This document shows positions 8,344 through 21,329 of a stretch of 64,000 bases of DNA, in pieces. The translations under genes and the position numbers were made by a program. The stretch is from positions 1,414,001 to 1,478,000 of the forward strand of contig JBGVUE010000001.1 of the NCBI GenBank assembly GCA_041861885.1. Direction: 5' to 3'. The notes beneath the pieces were generated by a model. That model was given only the letters and a program-made list of their open reading frames with translations. It did no database searches and was not told the origin of the DNA. Each line of letters begins with the position of its first letter. The stretch's first letter is position 1. This DNA is from Haloimpatiens sp. FM7315. Lineage in GTDB: Bacteria > Bacillota > Clostridia > Clostridiales > Clostridiaceae.

Positions 8344-10212
8344 ATGACCGAAAAACTTCTAAAAGCAAATAAAATACGAAACGCTGAATACTATGATATG
8401 GTTGAAGTTTTCGACAGACTGTATGCTAACAGCAAAAACGGAAAAAAGTTCACGAAGTTATTGAAAATCATACAATCGGAGGATAACATCAAACTTGCTT
8501 ATAGAAATATGAGAAAAAATGATGGTGGTAAAACTCCAGGTGTCGATGGACTTACAATAAAAGACATCAATTCAATAACAGAACAAGAGTTTATAAGAAT
8601 TGTTCAAAACAAAATGAAGAATTATCACCCCAAAAAGGTTAAAAGAGTAGAGATACCCAAACCCAATGGGAAGGTAAGACCATTAGGAATCCCAACAATT
8701 TGGGACAGAATAATTCAACAATGTTTTCTACAAGTTCTAGAGCCGATTTGTGAAGCAAAATTTCACGAAAGAAGTAATGGATTTAGACCAAATAGGTCAG
8801 TAGAAAACGCAATGGCTCAATGTTACAAGATGATGCAAATGTACAAACTGCATTATGTAGTGGACTTTGATATAAAAGGCTTCTTTGATAATGTAGACCA
8901 TGGCAAACTGATTAAACAGTTATGGACTATTGGTATACAAGATAAAAGAGCTTTAGCCATGATTTCCAAAATGCTAAAGGCAAAAGTTGTACTACCAAAT
9001 AAAACAACCACTTCCAATGACAAAGGAACACCTCAAGGTGGTATATTGTCGCCTTAGTTGGCAAATGTAGTTCTCAATGAACTTGACTGGTGGATAACCA
9101 GTCAATGGGAAGAATTTCCTGCTAAAGATTTCGTTTTGAAGGAAAGAGCCGACAATAAGGGAACGAACGTATCTTATAAATATAGGCTACTTGAAAAAAG
9201 TACTCTGAAGAAATGCTTTATCGTAAGATATGCAGATGACTTCAAGATTTTCACAGACAACTATGATGATGCTAAAAGGGTATTTATTGCCACGAAGAAT
9301 TTTCTCAAGAATAGATTACACCTTGAAATTAGTGAGGAAAAATCTAATATCATTAACTTGAGGAAAAAGTATTCGGAATTCTTAGGGGTTAAAATGAAAG
9401 TATACAAAAAGGGAGACAAATGGAAAGTTATTTCCTTCATGTCAGATAAAGCCCTTAAACGTACTAAGAAGGAACTCAAAGATGCTCTAGAAGTCATTAA
9501 AGATACGGAAGGTAGTGCAAACACTAAAAGAGCAATTGATGCGTATAACTCAAAAGTAATTGGAATACATCAATATTTCAGAAATGCTACAATGATTTCT
9601 AAAGATGTATCAAATATATCATATGAGATACAACACAAAATGAAATCACGAAGGCTTAGTAGACGTATCAAGAAAACAGGAAAACAAATATCAAAATATA
9701 TCAAAGAAGAATATGGCGTGAGTAACCAAATAAGATTTATCAATAACATGGCTCTCGTTCCTATTGGATATTGCAAACATAAAAATCCAATGTATAAGAG
9801 GAAAAAGGTAAACAAATACACTCCAGAGGGTCGTGAGTTGATACACAAGATGCTTAGAGTGGACACTGGAGCAATTCAGTACATGCTAAGAAATCCAGTA
9901 GAAGATAGAAGCATTGAATATAATGACAACCGCATATCATTATACGTAGGACAGCGAGGTAAATGTTCAATAACTGAAAAACCTTTAGATGTAGGTACGA
10001 TGCACTGTCATCATAAATTGCCGATTTCAATGGGAGGAACAGATGAATATAAAAACCTAATGCTTGTAGATGAAAATATTCATATACTTATACATGCTTC
10101 AGATAATGAACTAATTAAAACGTTGGTTTTCAATCTGAAACTGGATGATAAATCGTTAAACAAATTAAATGCTCTTAGAAAGAAATGTGATAGAAATATC
10201 ATAGAAAGGTAA
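8344..10212 (+). pseudogene. ltrA: Group II intron reverse transcriptase/maturase (LtrA-type) with internal amber stop
   Basis: A 622-codon frame interrupted once by TAG at 9055-9057. The start is an ATG 8 bases after GGAGGTG. The first part has the RT fingers and palm (GGKTPGVDG, RPLGIPTIWDRIIQQ, FDIKGFFDNVDH, TPQGGILSP). The second part has the catalytic YADDFKIF box, the thumb/maturase region and a C-terminal HNH motif (ITEKPLDVG...HCHHKLPISMGG...NLMLV). The stop falls between 'ILSP' and 'LANVVLNELD', where the family has a leucine (TTA, TTG or CTA). A single T-to-A change would explain it. Unlike other breaks in this window it is a substitution, not an indel. The ORF would make no full RT unless the stop is read through. 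Confidence 0.85.
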
Positions 10213-10255
10213 AGACTATATTTTCTATAAAACTAATTAGAAAATTTCGATGGAA

Positions 10256-10289
10256 CGCCGTATGAGGTGAAAGTCTCACGTACGGTGTG
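10256..10289 (+). ncRNA. Group II intron domain V
   Basis: A 34-base hairpin reading CGCCGTATGAGG ... CTCACGTACGGTGTG with a GUGAAAGU apical part, the signature of catalytic domain V. The 5' CGC would be the catalytic triad. A domain VI-like stem follows (about 10292-10335), leading to the 3' splice site. Confidence 0.85.
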
Positions 10290-10337
10290 AAGTGGGGGAA
10301 AATCTGGAGATAACCTCAAAGGATTACCTATCACTAT

Positions 10338-11839
10338 ATGGAGTTATAAGTTTATTCGAATTATATACAGCCCTTAAAAGATGTGGTGCTAATGTGGTTT
10401 ATGATATTCCAGACAGAATTAAAGACGGTTATGGAATAAACACTAACATTATTGACAAAGCTTATAATATAGGGGTGGATACAATAATCACGTGTGATAA
10501 CGGGGCTTCAGCGATTTTAGCTATAGAGTATAGCAAAAAATTAGGGATAACTATTATAGTTACTGATCATCATGATATTCCTTTTATAGAAAATGAAAAT
10601 GGAGAAAGAGAATTTGTAAGATCTATTGCTGATGCCATAATAAATCCTAAACAAAAAGACTGTAAATATAAATTTAAAGCCTTATGTGGTGCAGGAGTAG
10701 TTTTTAAATTCATTGAAGTTCTGTATGAAGAAATGGGCATAGATAAAAGTGAAGCATATAAATTAATTGAATATGTTGCTATTGCAACAGTATGTGATGT
10801 TGTGGATTTAGTAGATGAGAATAGAATATTTGTAAAAAATGGCTTAAAACTATTAAATGAAACATCTAATCTTGGTTTAACTGAATTAATAAAAGTAGCT
10901 GGCATTGAAAATAAGGAAATATCAGCCTATCATTTAGGTTTTGTTATAGGACCTTGTATAAATGCTTCGGGTAGACTTGATAATGCTAAAAAAGGAGTAA
11001 AACTACTTCTAGCAGATAACCATACTGATGCAAAGAGCTTAGCTACAGAGTTACATGAACTTAATAAGAAGAGAAAAGATATGACCAAAGAAGGTATAGA
11101 GAAAGCAATTTTGAGTATTGAATCTAATAATATGTCAAAGGATAAAGTATTGGTAGTCTATACTCCAAATACTCACGAAAGTATAGTAGGTATTGTAGCA
11201 GGTAGAATTAGAGAGCATTATAATGTTCCAACAATTGTTCTTACACGAACTGATGAATGTGTTAAGGGCTCTGGAAGATCAATTGAAGGTTACAATATGT
11301 TTGAAGAATTAAACAAGTGTAAAGAACTCTTAGGACGTTTTGGTGGACATCCTATGGCAGCAGGATTATCTTTAGAAGAATGTAATATAGAAAAACTAAG
11401 AAAAAAATTAAATGAGCAGACAACTTTAACTGATGAAGACATAATTCCTAAGATATACCTTGATATGCAACTTCCTTTAGAAAAAATAGATTTTGATATA
11501 ATAAGTGACTTAAAGATATTAGAACCATTTGGAAAAAATAATCCCAAACCATTGTTTGGTGAGAAGAAAGTTACTGTAGTAAAAGGAAGAATACTTGGAA
11601 AAAATAAAAATGTATTAAAATTAAATATGATAATGAGAAATGGAAGATACATTGAGGGTATATATTTTGGTGATATTGAAGAATTTGAGAAAATCATTAT
11701 AGATAAATACGGAGATAATGCATTAGATAAATTATATTTTGGACAAACTCCTATGACTGTTGATTTAGCATTTTATCCAAGTATTAATGAATTCAATGGG
11801 AAAGTAAGTATACAATTAGTAATAGAAAACTTCAGATAA
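10338..11839 (+). CDS. recJ: RecJ single-stranded DNA exonuclease, exon 2
   Basis: About 500 codons completing RecJ, for a spliced total of 586 residues, normal for the family. Visible motifs are the DHH signature IVTDHHDIP, the CDNGASA and AIATVCDVVDLVDENR segments, GFVIGPCINASGRL, and the DHHA1 nucleic-acid-binding motif GSGRSIEGYNMFEELNKC...GRFGGHPMAAGLSL. The C-terminal OB-type domain is complete. An ATG at 10292 lies inside intron domain VI and is unlikely to be a real start. A bidirectional terminator follows the gene. Confidence 0.92.
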
Positions 11840-11854
11840 CTGAATGTGTTTAAA

Positions 11855-11941
11855 TAAAAAATACTAGAATACTAATATTTGAAACTGAATTATTAATTAT
11901 TCAGTGACTAATTTTAGCATCTAGTATTTTTTATTATTTTA
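11855..11941. terminator. Bidirectional terminator between recJ and SASP gene
   Basis: AAAAAATACTAGA (11855-11867) pairs with TCTAGTATTTTTT (11929-11941), with an inner CTGAAT/ATTCAG stem. A or T runs on both sides let it serve both convergent genes. Confidence 0.75.
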
Positions 11942-11962
11942 AGTTTATTTTCTTATTAAATT

Positions 11963-12139
11963 TTATAAAGTATTTTCGTATTGTTGAACCATTCTTTTAA
12001 CCATTTCTCCACCAACAGAACCGCATTGTTTAGATGTCAAATTTCCATTATAGTCAGTAAATGGAACGCCTAATTCACCAGCAACCTCCATTTTAAATTT
12101 GTTTAATCCCTGTTTAGCTTCTGGTACTAAGTTTTTCAT
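11963..12139 (-). CDS. Alpha/beta-type small acid-soluble spore protein
   Basis: A 58-residue DNA-coating protein of the dormant spore. The family signatures are clear: a KFKMEVAGELGV block containing the GPR protease cleavage region, and a C-terminal LTSKQCGSVGGEMVKRMV block that binds DNA. I start at ATG 12139 because AGGAGG lies 7 bases upstream. A longer in-frame start at 12190 adds 17 non-conserved residues. It is monocistronic and expected under forespore sigma-G control, though I did not identify that promoter. The Cys in SKQCG is somewhat unusual, as many homologues have Asn or Arg nearby. Confidence 0.9.
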   Translation of the reverse strand: MKNLVPEAKQGLNKFKMEVAGELGVPFTDYNGNLTSKQCGSVGGEMVKRMVQQYENTL

Positions 12140-12436
12140 TTGAACAACCTCCTTTTTTATTGGTGTACTATTATTGTTTACAGATTTCAATTTAATATTT
12201 TAGTTTGTTAGAGGATACTTATGAATATAGTAGATGTTTTAGAAAAGTAATTTATATTTTCCAAATTTAATAAGAATCAATACAGTGACCTTAAAAAATG
12301 CAGTTTGATATATAATATAATGTTGTTATATAATAATGATGTATATATAGTATACCAATAATTGTATATTTTATACATAAAATCCAATTTTTATTTTATG
12401 GAAATAATTAAAGATATAGAAAGGAAGAAATTTAAA

Positions 12437-13501
12437 ATGAAAATAATAATGACTGGTGGCGGTTCTGCAGGCCATGTAACTCCAAATTTAGCATTAGTGC
12501 CAAAATTAAAGGAGTTAGGTTATGAAATAGAATATATAGGTAGCGAAAATGGAATAGAGAGAAGCATAATTGAAAAAGAGGGAATAAAATATTATCCTAT
12601 ATCCACTGGAAAACTTAGAAGATATGTAAATATTAAAAATTTATCTGATCCCTTTAAAGTTTTAAAAGGCATATATGATGCTGCAAAGATAATAAAAAGG
12701 GAGAAACCAAATGTTATTTTTTCAAAAGGTGGATTTGTTTCTGTACCAGTAGTAATAGGGGCGTATTTTAACAAAATACCAGTTGTGGCTCATGAGTCTG
12801 ATATGACACCAGGACTTGCAAATAAAATATCCTTACCCTATTGTACAAAAATTTGTGTTACTTTCCCAGAAACTTTAAAACATATAAAAAACGGAAAAGG
12901 TGTTTTAAGCGGAACACCTATAAGAAAAGAATTGTTTGAAGGAAGTAAAATTAAAGCACTGCGTATATGTGAATTTGAAGGCGAAAAAGAGATTTTACTT
13001 GCAATAGGAGGTAGTTTAGGTTCCAAATTTATAAATGATTTAATAAGAAATAATTTAGATAAGTTGTTATATAAATATGATATCCTTCATGTATGTGGAA
13101 AAAATAATTTGGATGACAGTTTAGTTAATAGAAAAGGATATAAACAATACGAATATGTAAGCGAAGAGTTAAAGCATTTTATTAACGCTTCTGATATAGT
13201 AGTGTCAAGGGCTGGAGCTAATGTGATATTTGAACTTTTAGCCCTTAATAAACCCAATATATTAATACCTCTTTCTGCAAAAGTTAGCAGAGGAGATCAA
13301 ATATTAAATGCCAACTCTTTTAAGGAAAGAAATTTTAGTATTGTGCTTGAAGAAGAAAAAACTAATAATGAAATTTTTATGGATTCGCTAAGAAAACTTG
13401 ATAGTGAAAAGAGTAAATACATTAAAACCATGAAAGAAAGTGGATTTAAAAATGGGGCAGACATAATAGTAGATACAATTAATAAATGTTCTAAAAGATA
13501 A
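12437..13501 (+). CDS. murG: UDP-GlcNAc:lipid I GlcNAc transferase MurG
   Basis: MurG adds GlcNAc to lipid I to form lipid II on the inner membrane face. This 354-residue protein has the N-terminal [11 protein letters not shown] loop, [24 protein letters not shown] and the UDP-GlcNAc-binding [24 protein letters not shown] start at ATG 12437 after AAGGAAG. The upstream in-frame ATG at 12362 adds 25 residues with no match to the family. It is away from any division/cell-wall cluster in this window. The next gene begins about 100 bases downstream and is unrelated. Confidence 0.92.
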   Translation: MKIIMTGGGSAGHVTPNLALVPKLKELGYEIEYIGSENGIERSIIEKEGIKYYPISTGKLRRYVNIKNLSDPFKVLKGIYDAAKIIKREKPNVIFSKGGFVSVPVVIGAYFNKIPVVAHESDMTPGLANKISLPYCTKICVTFPETLKHIKNGKGVLSGTPIRKELFEGSKIKALRICEFEGEKEILLAIGGSLGSKFINDLIRNNLDKLLYKYDILHVCGKNNLDDSLVNRKGYKQYEYVSEELKHFINASDIVVSRAGANVIFELLALNKPNILIPLSAKVSRGDQILNANSFKERNFSIVLEEEKTNNEIFMDSLRKLDSEKSKYIKTMKESGFKNGADIIVDTINKCSKR

Positions 13502-13605
13502 AATAAACTTGAATATAATTTGGCCTAAAGAAAAATAATAAAAGAGGTGTGTTAAAGATAGTGTAAAAAACTTTACACTAAGGTATTAAAAAAGGGGGCT
13601 ATTAT

Positions 13606-15128
13606 ATGGAAATTGAATTTTATGGTGCAGCAGGTTGTGTTACAGGATCTTGTCATATGTTAAAGATTAGAGATAAAAGAATTCTTTTAGACTGTGGTAT
13701 GTATCAGGGGAAAGATGAAAAAGAAAGAGGAAATGAAATATTTCCATTTAATCCAAAAGATATAGATTATATAATATTATCTCATGGGCATATAGACCAT
13801 AGCGGAAGAATTCCCCTTATGTATAAGCTTGGATTTAAAGGAGAGGTAATATGTACGGAAGGCACTATGGATCTTTGCAGTGCTATGCTAAGAGATAGTG
13901 GTTACATTCAAGAAATGGAAATAGAATGGAAAAACAGAAAAAGAATGAGACAAGGACTGGAGCCCTTGGAGCCTTTATACACCTCTAAAATTGCTGAACT
14001 TAGTATGTATCTATTTAGGGGTTACGCCTATGAAAAGAGTATAGAACTTTTTAGTGGACTTACAATAAGGTTTAAAGATGCTGGGCATTTACTTGGTTCT
14101 TCTATAATTGAGCTTTTTATAGATGAAAATGGAAAAGAAGTTAAACTAGTTTATAGTGGCGATTTAGGAAATACTAATGTTCCTATATTAAGAGATCCAA
14201 GTAAAATTGATTATGCGGACTATTTAATAATGGAGACTACTTATGGAAATAGGTATCATGGAAATATTAATAATCAGCTTGAAAAGCTTTCAGAAATAAT
14301 AAAAAATACTGTAAAAAGAGGTGGAAACGTAATAATTCCATCTTTTGCTGTAGGTCGAACTCAAGAAGTTTTGTATGTTTTAAATCATTATGTAGAAAAA
14401 AATATGCTTCAGGATATTAGCTTTTATGTTGATAGTCCACTGGCAGCTGAGACTACTGAAATTTTTAATAAATATCAAAAATACTATGACGAAGAGGCAA
14501 AAAAATAATTAATAAGGGAGATAATCCACTTAATTTCAAAGGATTAACCTTTGTGAAATCTTCTGAGGAATCAATGAAAGTTAACAAGATACAAAGAGGA
14601 GCTGTTATTATATCTGCAAGTGGCATGTGTGAAGCTGGAAGGATAAGACACCATTTAAAGCATAATTTATGGAGAAAAGAAAGTTCAATAGTTTTTGTTG
14701 GATATCAAGCTGAAGGTACTCTTGGCTATGAAATTCTAAGCGGCAAGAGGAAAGTTAAGCTATTTGGAGAGGAAATTGCTGTTAATGCAGAAATTCACAA
14801 TTTAGAAGGACTTTCAGGACACGCAGATAGAAATGGACTTATAAAATGGGTTGAAGATTTTAAGGCTAAGCCTAAAAAAATATTACTTGTACATGGAGAT
14901 TCAGAGGCTCAAAAGAGTTTTAAAGAACTTCTAAATTCTAAAGGCTTCAATTCTAAAATAGTACAAATAAATGAAATTTTTAAGGACAATATTAAGGAAG
15001 ATGAAATGAAGCTATCTTATAAAGAGGAACTTGTAAACTATATAGAGTCAATAGATAACTTAGACAATTATGATAGAGAGGCTTTTATTAAAAACATTGA
15101 GAAGATATTAAATAAAAATAAACAATAG
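13606..15128 (+). CDS. MBL-fold beta-CASP ribonuclease (frameshifted near 14500)
   Basis: The reconstructed product is about 507 residues. The metallo-beta-lactamase zinc motif is LSHGHIDHSGRIP, with downstream DAGHLLGSS and YSGDLG. The beta-CASP part has PSFAVGRTQE, SPLA, SASGMCEAGRIRHHL and GLSGHADRNGL, and ends with the LVHGDSEAQ motif. This matches the CPSF73-like RNA-processing subfamily found in bacteria. The first frame ends at 14508 in seven A residues (14499-14505). Eight A residues would join it smoothly to the rest (EEAKK-IINKGDNPLNF). The substrate in clostridia is not established. It is distinct from RNase J, which lacks this length and spacing. Confidence 0.82.
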
Positions 15129-15260
15129 CTAAGAGAAAATATTCCATATATAAAATAGCGTTAAGAAAAGAAAGCTATTTATAAAAGAGTGAAATAGTAA
15201 AGCACATTAGAATATTGAGAAAATATAGTCATTTTTCAAAGCATATGAATTATTATATTC

Positions 15261-15371
15261 TTGAATTATTTTTTTAATGCTATATAATTATAAGTGTATT
15301 CAATTAGCAATTTAAATTTATTTTGATAAAAAAGCAAAATAATTGCAATTGTATGCTGTTATATTTAACAG
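15261..15371 (+). promoter_or_regulatory. Candidate nifJ promoter and downstream palindrome
   Basis: TTGAAT (15261-15266), 16 bases, TATAAT (15283-15288) fits a sigma-A promoter. The leader then contains the palindrome CTGTTATATTTAACAG (15356-15371), about 60-75 bases past the predicted start of transcription and 62 bases before the ATG. It could be an operator. Its spacing is too short for a standard Rex site (TTGTTAA-N4-TTAACAA). The rest of the 300-base gap shows no gene. Confidence 0.4.
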
Positions 15372-15400
15372 TTTTTTCATAAAACTATTTAAGTGAATAA

Positions 15401-18961
<3,561 letters not shown>

Positions 18962-18984
18962 ATATTAGTGTTTTGAAACTATAA

Positions 18985-19033
18985 AAGGAAGGCTTAAAGC
19001 TAATTTAAAAAAGCTTTAAGCACTCCTTTTTTT
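18985..19033 (+). terminator. nifJ terminator
   Basis: AAGGAAGGCTTAAAGCT (18985-19001) pairs with AGCTTTAAGCACTCCTT (19012-19028), followed by a T run. It starts 24 bases after the stop codon. Confidence 0.85.
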
Positions 19034-19108
19034 ATACCTTTCCAAATGTTTTATAGTTTATTTTAAGGAACATAGAGCAGAATATATAGTGAAAGGAGAG
19101 GATATTAT

Positions 19109-19213
19109 ATGATTATGAATAGAATGTTTAGAAAAATGAAAATGAAGAGGACATTAAATAATATGGAAAAAAAGATGAAAAGGCTAGGTAGGATAACAAA
19201 AAATAAATTTTAA
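19109..19213 (+). CDS. Small basic protein, 34 residues
   Basis: GAAAGGAGAGG precedes an ATG opening a 34-residue, Met/Lys/Arg-rich peptide (MIMNRMFRKMKMKRT ... RLGRITKNKF). The ribosome site is strong, but no family is recognised. Its charge of roughly +14 suggests a nucleic-acid-binding or membrane-interacting peptide, or translation noise. Confidence 0.35.
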   Translation: MIMNRMFRKMKMKRTLNNMEKKMKRLGRITKNKF

Positions 19214-19336
19214 AATCTAAATTTTTATAATTTAATAAAATTGTGAGATAAAATTAATAAAAATTACAAAAACCCCTTTTAAAATTCATGGATTAAGGGT
19301 AAAATTATACCATAACCTATTAAGGGAGGTATAATA

Positions 19337-19684
19337 ATGAATAAAGAAGAATTAAATAAATGTGGTTGTGAAGAAAATCATGACCATGAGTGTGGATGCG
19401 AAAGCCATGATCATGAATGTGGTTGTGGATGTGATTGCGGTTGTGGAGAGCACGAACCTATGATTGTAGAACTAGAAGACGAAAATGGCAAAATAGTTAA
19501 ATGCGAAGTAGTTGATGGTTTTGCTTATAAAGAAAATGAATATGCTATAGTTCAAAATCCAGAAGATGATTCAGTATATTTATTTAAAGTAGTAGGAGAA
19601 GATGAAACAGCAGAGCTTGTAATACCAGATGATGACGAATTTGATGAAGTTAAAGATTATTATGAAAGTTTACTAGAAGACTAG
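19337..19684 (+). CDS. DUF1292 protein with Cys/His-rich N-terminal extension
   Basis: A 115-residue protein. Residues about 40-115 match the DUF1292 family (IVELEDENGKIVKCEVVDGF...EYAIVQNPEDDSVYLFKVV), usually found near yrrK/ruvX and mltG in Firmicutes, function unknown. Residues 8-38 are an extension of repeated HDHECGC and CGCDCGCGE units, with about eleven Cys and five His in 30 residues. This is a plausible metal-binding segment. The ribosome site is AGGGAGG. It stands alone between two terminators. Confidence 0.8.
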   Translation: MNKEELNKCGCEENHDHECGCESHDHECGCGCDCGCGEHEPMIVELEDENGKIVKCEVVDGFAYKENEYAIVQNPEDDSVYLFKVVGEDETAELVIPDDDEFDEVKDYYESLLED

Positions 19685-19690
19685 TGATTT

Positions 19691-19725
19691 AAAGAGTCGT
19701 TGCTCTGGCAACGACTCTTTATTTT
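19691..19725 (+). terminator. Strong terminator
   Basis: AAAGAGTCGTTGC (19691-19703) pairs perfectly with GCAACGACTCTTT (19708-19720) around a TCTG loop, followed by T-rich sequence. Confidence 0.92.
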
Positions 19726-19753
19726 AATTTACATATTAGGAGGAAAATTAAAT

Positions 19754-20394
19754 ATGGATAAATTAGCAATATTTGATGTAGACTATACTTTGACAAAAAG
19801 AGAAACAGCTATGGAATTTATGTTTTTTATGATGAAAAAATATCCTAAATTTCTTTTGCATTTTCCAAAAAGCGTTATTTCGGCTTTACTTTACGCTATA
19901 GGGATATATAAAGCAGGAACTGCAAAAGAAAAATTCCTAGGATTTATCGATGGAATAGAAGAAGAAAGAATGAAAAAATTAGCTAAGGAGTTTTATGCCA
20001 AAAGATTGAGCAAAATTCTATATAAAGATGCTATAGACACAATTAGAAAACTCAAATCTGAGGGTTATAGGATAATACTAATTTCTGCTTCTGCGGAATT
20101 CTATTTAAATGAACTTTATAATATAAAAGAAGTAGATTATGTAATGGGTACCAGATTTGAAATTAAAGATGGAGTTCATAGAAGAAAAATAATTGGAGAG
20201 AATTGTAAAGGTGAGGAAAAAGTAAAAAGATTGGAAGAATACACAAAAAAGAAGGAATTGAGGTAGATTTTAAGAATTCTTATATGTTCTCTGATTCTTT
20301 ATCGGATTTGCCACTTTTTAAATTAGTTGGCCATCCTTATCTAATAAATGCTAGAAAGAAAAAGGACAATATAGAAGTACTTAATTGGAAATAG
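19754..20394 (+). CDS. HAD-superfamily subclass IB phosphatase (frameshifted near 20247)
   Basis: The reconstructed product is about 213 residues. Motif I is FDVDYTLT at the N-terminus (nucleophile Asp9). Motif II is ILISASAEFY, and motif IV lies in the frameshifted tail, FSDSLSDLPL. The helical cap between motifs I and II identifies the IB (SerB-like) subclass. The natural substrate is not deducible. The open frame ends at 20266. Restoring a seventh A to the run at 20245-20250 joins it to IEVDFKNSYMFSDS...VLNWK, ending at 20394. The start at 19754 follows AGGAGG. The next gene begins 16 bases later, so the two are probably cotranscribed. Confidence 0.8.
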
Positions 20395-20410
20395 ATATAA
20401 GGAGGAGTTT

Positions 20411-21250
20411 ATGATGGAGTGTGTGGAAGATTATTTTATTTTTAATGGTGAAATAAAATCTACTTTGGAATTTGACGATAAATATGTAAAAGTAGGGGAA
20501 GTTTTATATGAGGTTATAAGGGTTATTAAGGGTGAACCACTATATTTAGAAGAGCATTTAAGAAGATTAGATAATACAGCTAAAATAACAAATCGCAATT
20601 TATGGTTAAATTCTTCTCAGATAGAGGCAGCTATTTATAAATTAATAAATAAAAGTAAAGTAGATTATGGAAATATTAAAATAATTTTTAATTTCAATGA
20701 TATGAATAATTTTTTAATATATTTTTTAGAGCATAGTTATCCAACTCCTAATATGTATAAAGATGGTGTACACACAATTATATATAAAGGGGAAAGAACA
20801 AATCCTAATGCAAAAGTTGTAGATTTAACATTTAGATCTATTGTGAATGAGGAGATAAAAAGAAGCAATGCTTTTGAAGCAATACTTGTTGACAGAAATG
20901 GATTTGTCACTGAGGGAAGTAAATCTAATATATTCATGATAAAAGGAGATAAAGTTATTACTTCACCTACTAAGGATGTACTTCCTGGGGTAACAAGGGA
21001 AGTTATACTAGATATCTTAAGGAAACTTAAAATTGAAATTTGTGAAGAAAAAGTGCATTACAATGATATTAAAAATCTAGATGCACTTTTTATATCAGGT
21101 ACTTCACCTAAGGTACTGCCAATAAAATCAGTAGGTAAAGATGAGTTTTTATCTTCTAGTAATAAAATCTTAAAACTAATAATGGATAAGTATAATAGTG
21201 ATGTAGAAAAATACATTTATGAAAAATCTAGGTGTAATATTAAAGATTAA
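20411..21250 (+). CDS. Class IV aminotransferase (aminodeoxychorismate lyase / branched-chain or D-amino-acid type)
   Basis: A 279-residue fold-type IV PLP enzyme. It has EHLRRLDNTA, the segment around the PLP lysine (NPNAKVVD), EGSKSNIFMIKG and the cofactor-phosphate loop LPGVTREVIL, as in PabC, IlvE and Dat. These subfamilies cannot be separated by eye, and no pab or ilv gene is adjacent. Two ATGs (20411 and 20414) follow GGAGGAG; the second has slightly better spacing. The stop codon overlaps a sigma-D-type promoter for the following chemotaxis operon. Confidence 0.78.
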   Translation: MMECVEDYFIFNGEIKSTLEFDDKYVKVGEVLYEVIRVIKGEPLYLEEHLRRLDNTAKITNRNLWLNSSQIEAAIYKLINKSKVDYGNIKIIFNFNDMNNFLIYFLEHSYPTPNMYKDGVHTIIYKGERTNPNAKVVDLTFRSIVNEEIKRSNAFEAILVDRNGFVTEGSKSNIFMIKGDKVITSPTKDVLPGVTREVILDILRKLKIEICEEKVHYNDIKNLDALFISGTSPKVLPIKSVGKDEFLSSSNKILKLIMDKYNSDVEKYIYEKSRCNIKD

Positions 21251-21267
21251 GCTTAAATATACGATAA
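21241..21267 (+). promoter_or_regulatory. Sigma-D (sigma-28) type promoter of the chemotaxis operon
   Basis: TAAA (21241-21244), exactly 15 bases, then TACGATAA (21260-21267). The sigma-28 consensus is TAAA-N15-GCCGATAA. The -35 overlaps the end of the upstream aminotransferase gene. Transcription would start about 55 bases before fapA. Confidence 0.8.
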
Positions 21268-21329
21268 AAGTAACATGGTGTATATTTTTATCATATAATA
21301 TATGGCGATATGCTAAATGAGGGGTAGAT

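Larger units (their letters stand above)
7527..10337 (+). mobile_element. Group II intron inserted in recJ
   Basis: A 2,811-bp group II intron. Its 5' end is GTGCG, matching the GUGYG consensus. Its 3' end is ...CACTAT, matching AY. A domain V hairpin lies at 10256-10289, followed by a domain VI-like hairpin. It carries an open frame for a reverse transcriptase/maturase with an HNH endonuclease domain. The 800 bases between the 5' end and the ORF have no coding frame and are rich in paired segments, as expected for domains I-III. The boundaries are fixed by the fact that excision restores the RecJ reading frame and its conserved DYDVDG motif exactly. It lies in the same orientation as recJ, so splicing is needed for RecJ production. 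Confidence 0.95.

Noticed and set aside
9055..9057. TAG recoded as a sense codon (pyrrolysine-type) in the maturase gene
   Set aside because: TAG ends many other genes here normally (for example nifJ, cheA, murG's neighbour), and the family has leucine at this position, so a plain nonsense change is simpler.
10292..11839. A separate shorter gene starting at ATG 10292
   Set aside because: The first 15 codons lie inside intron domain VI, and RecJ similarity begins exactly at the inferred 3' splice site.
12362..12436. Longer MurG start at 12362
   Set aside because: The extra 25 residues do not match MurG, and the ribosome site sits just before ATG 12437.
15356..15371. Rex operator
   Set aside because: The GTTA and TAAC half-sites are four bases apart rather than the six needed for TTGTTAA-N4-TTAACAA.
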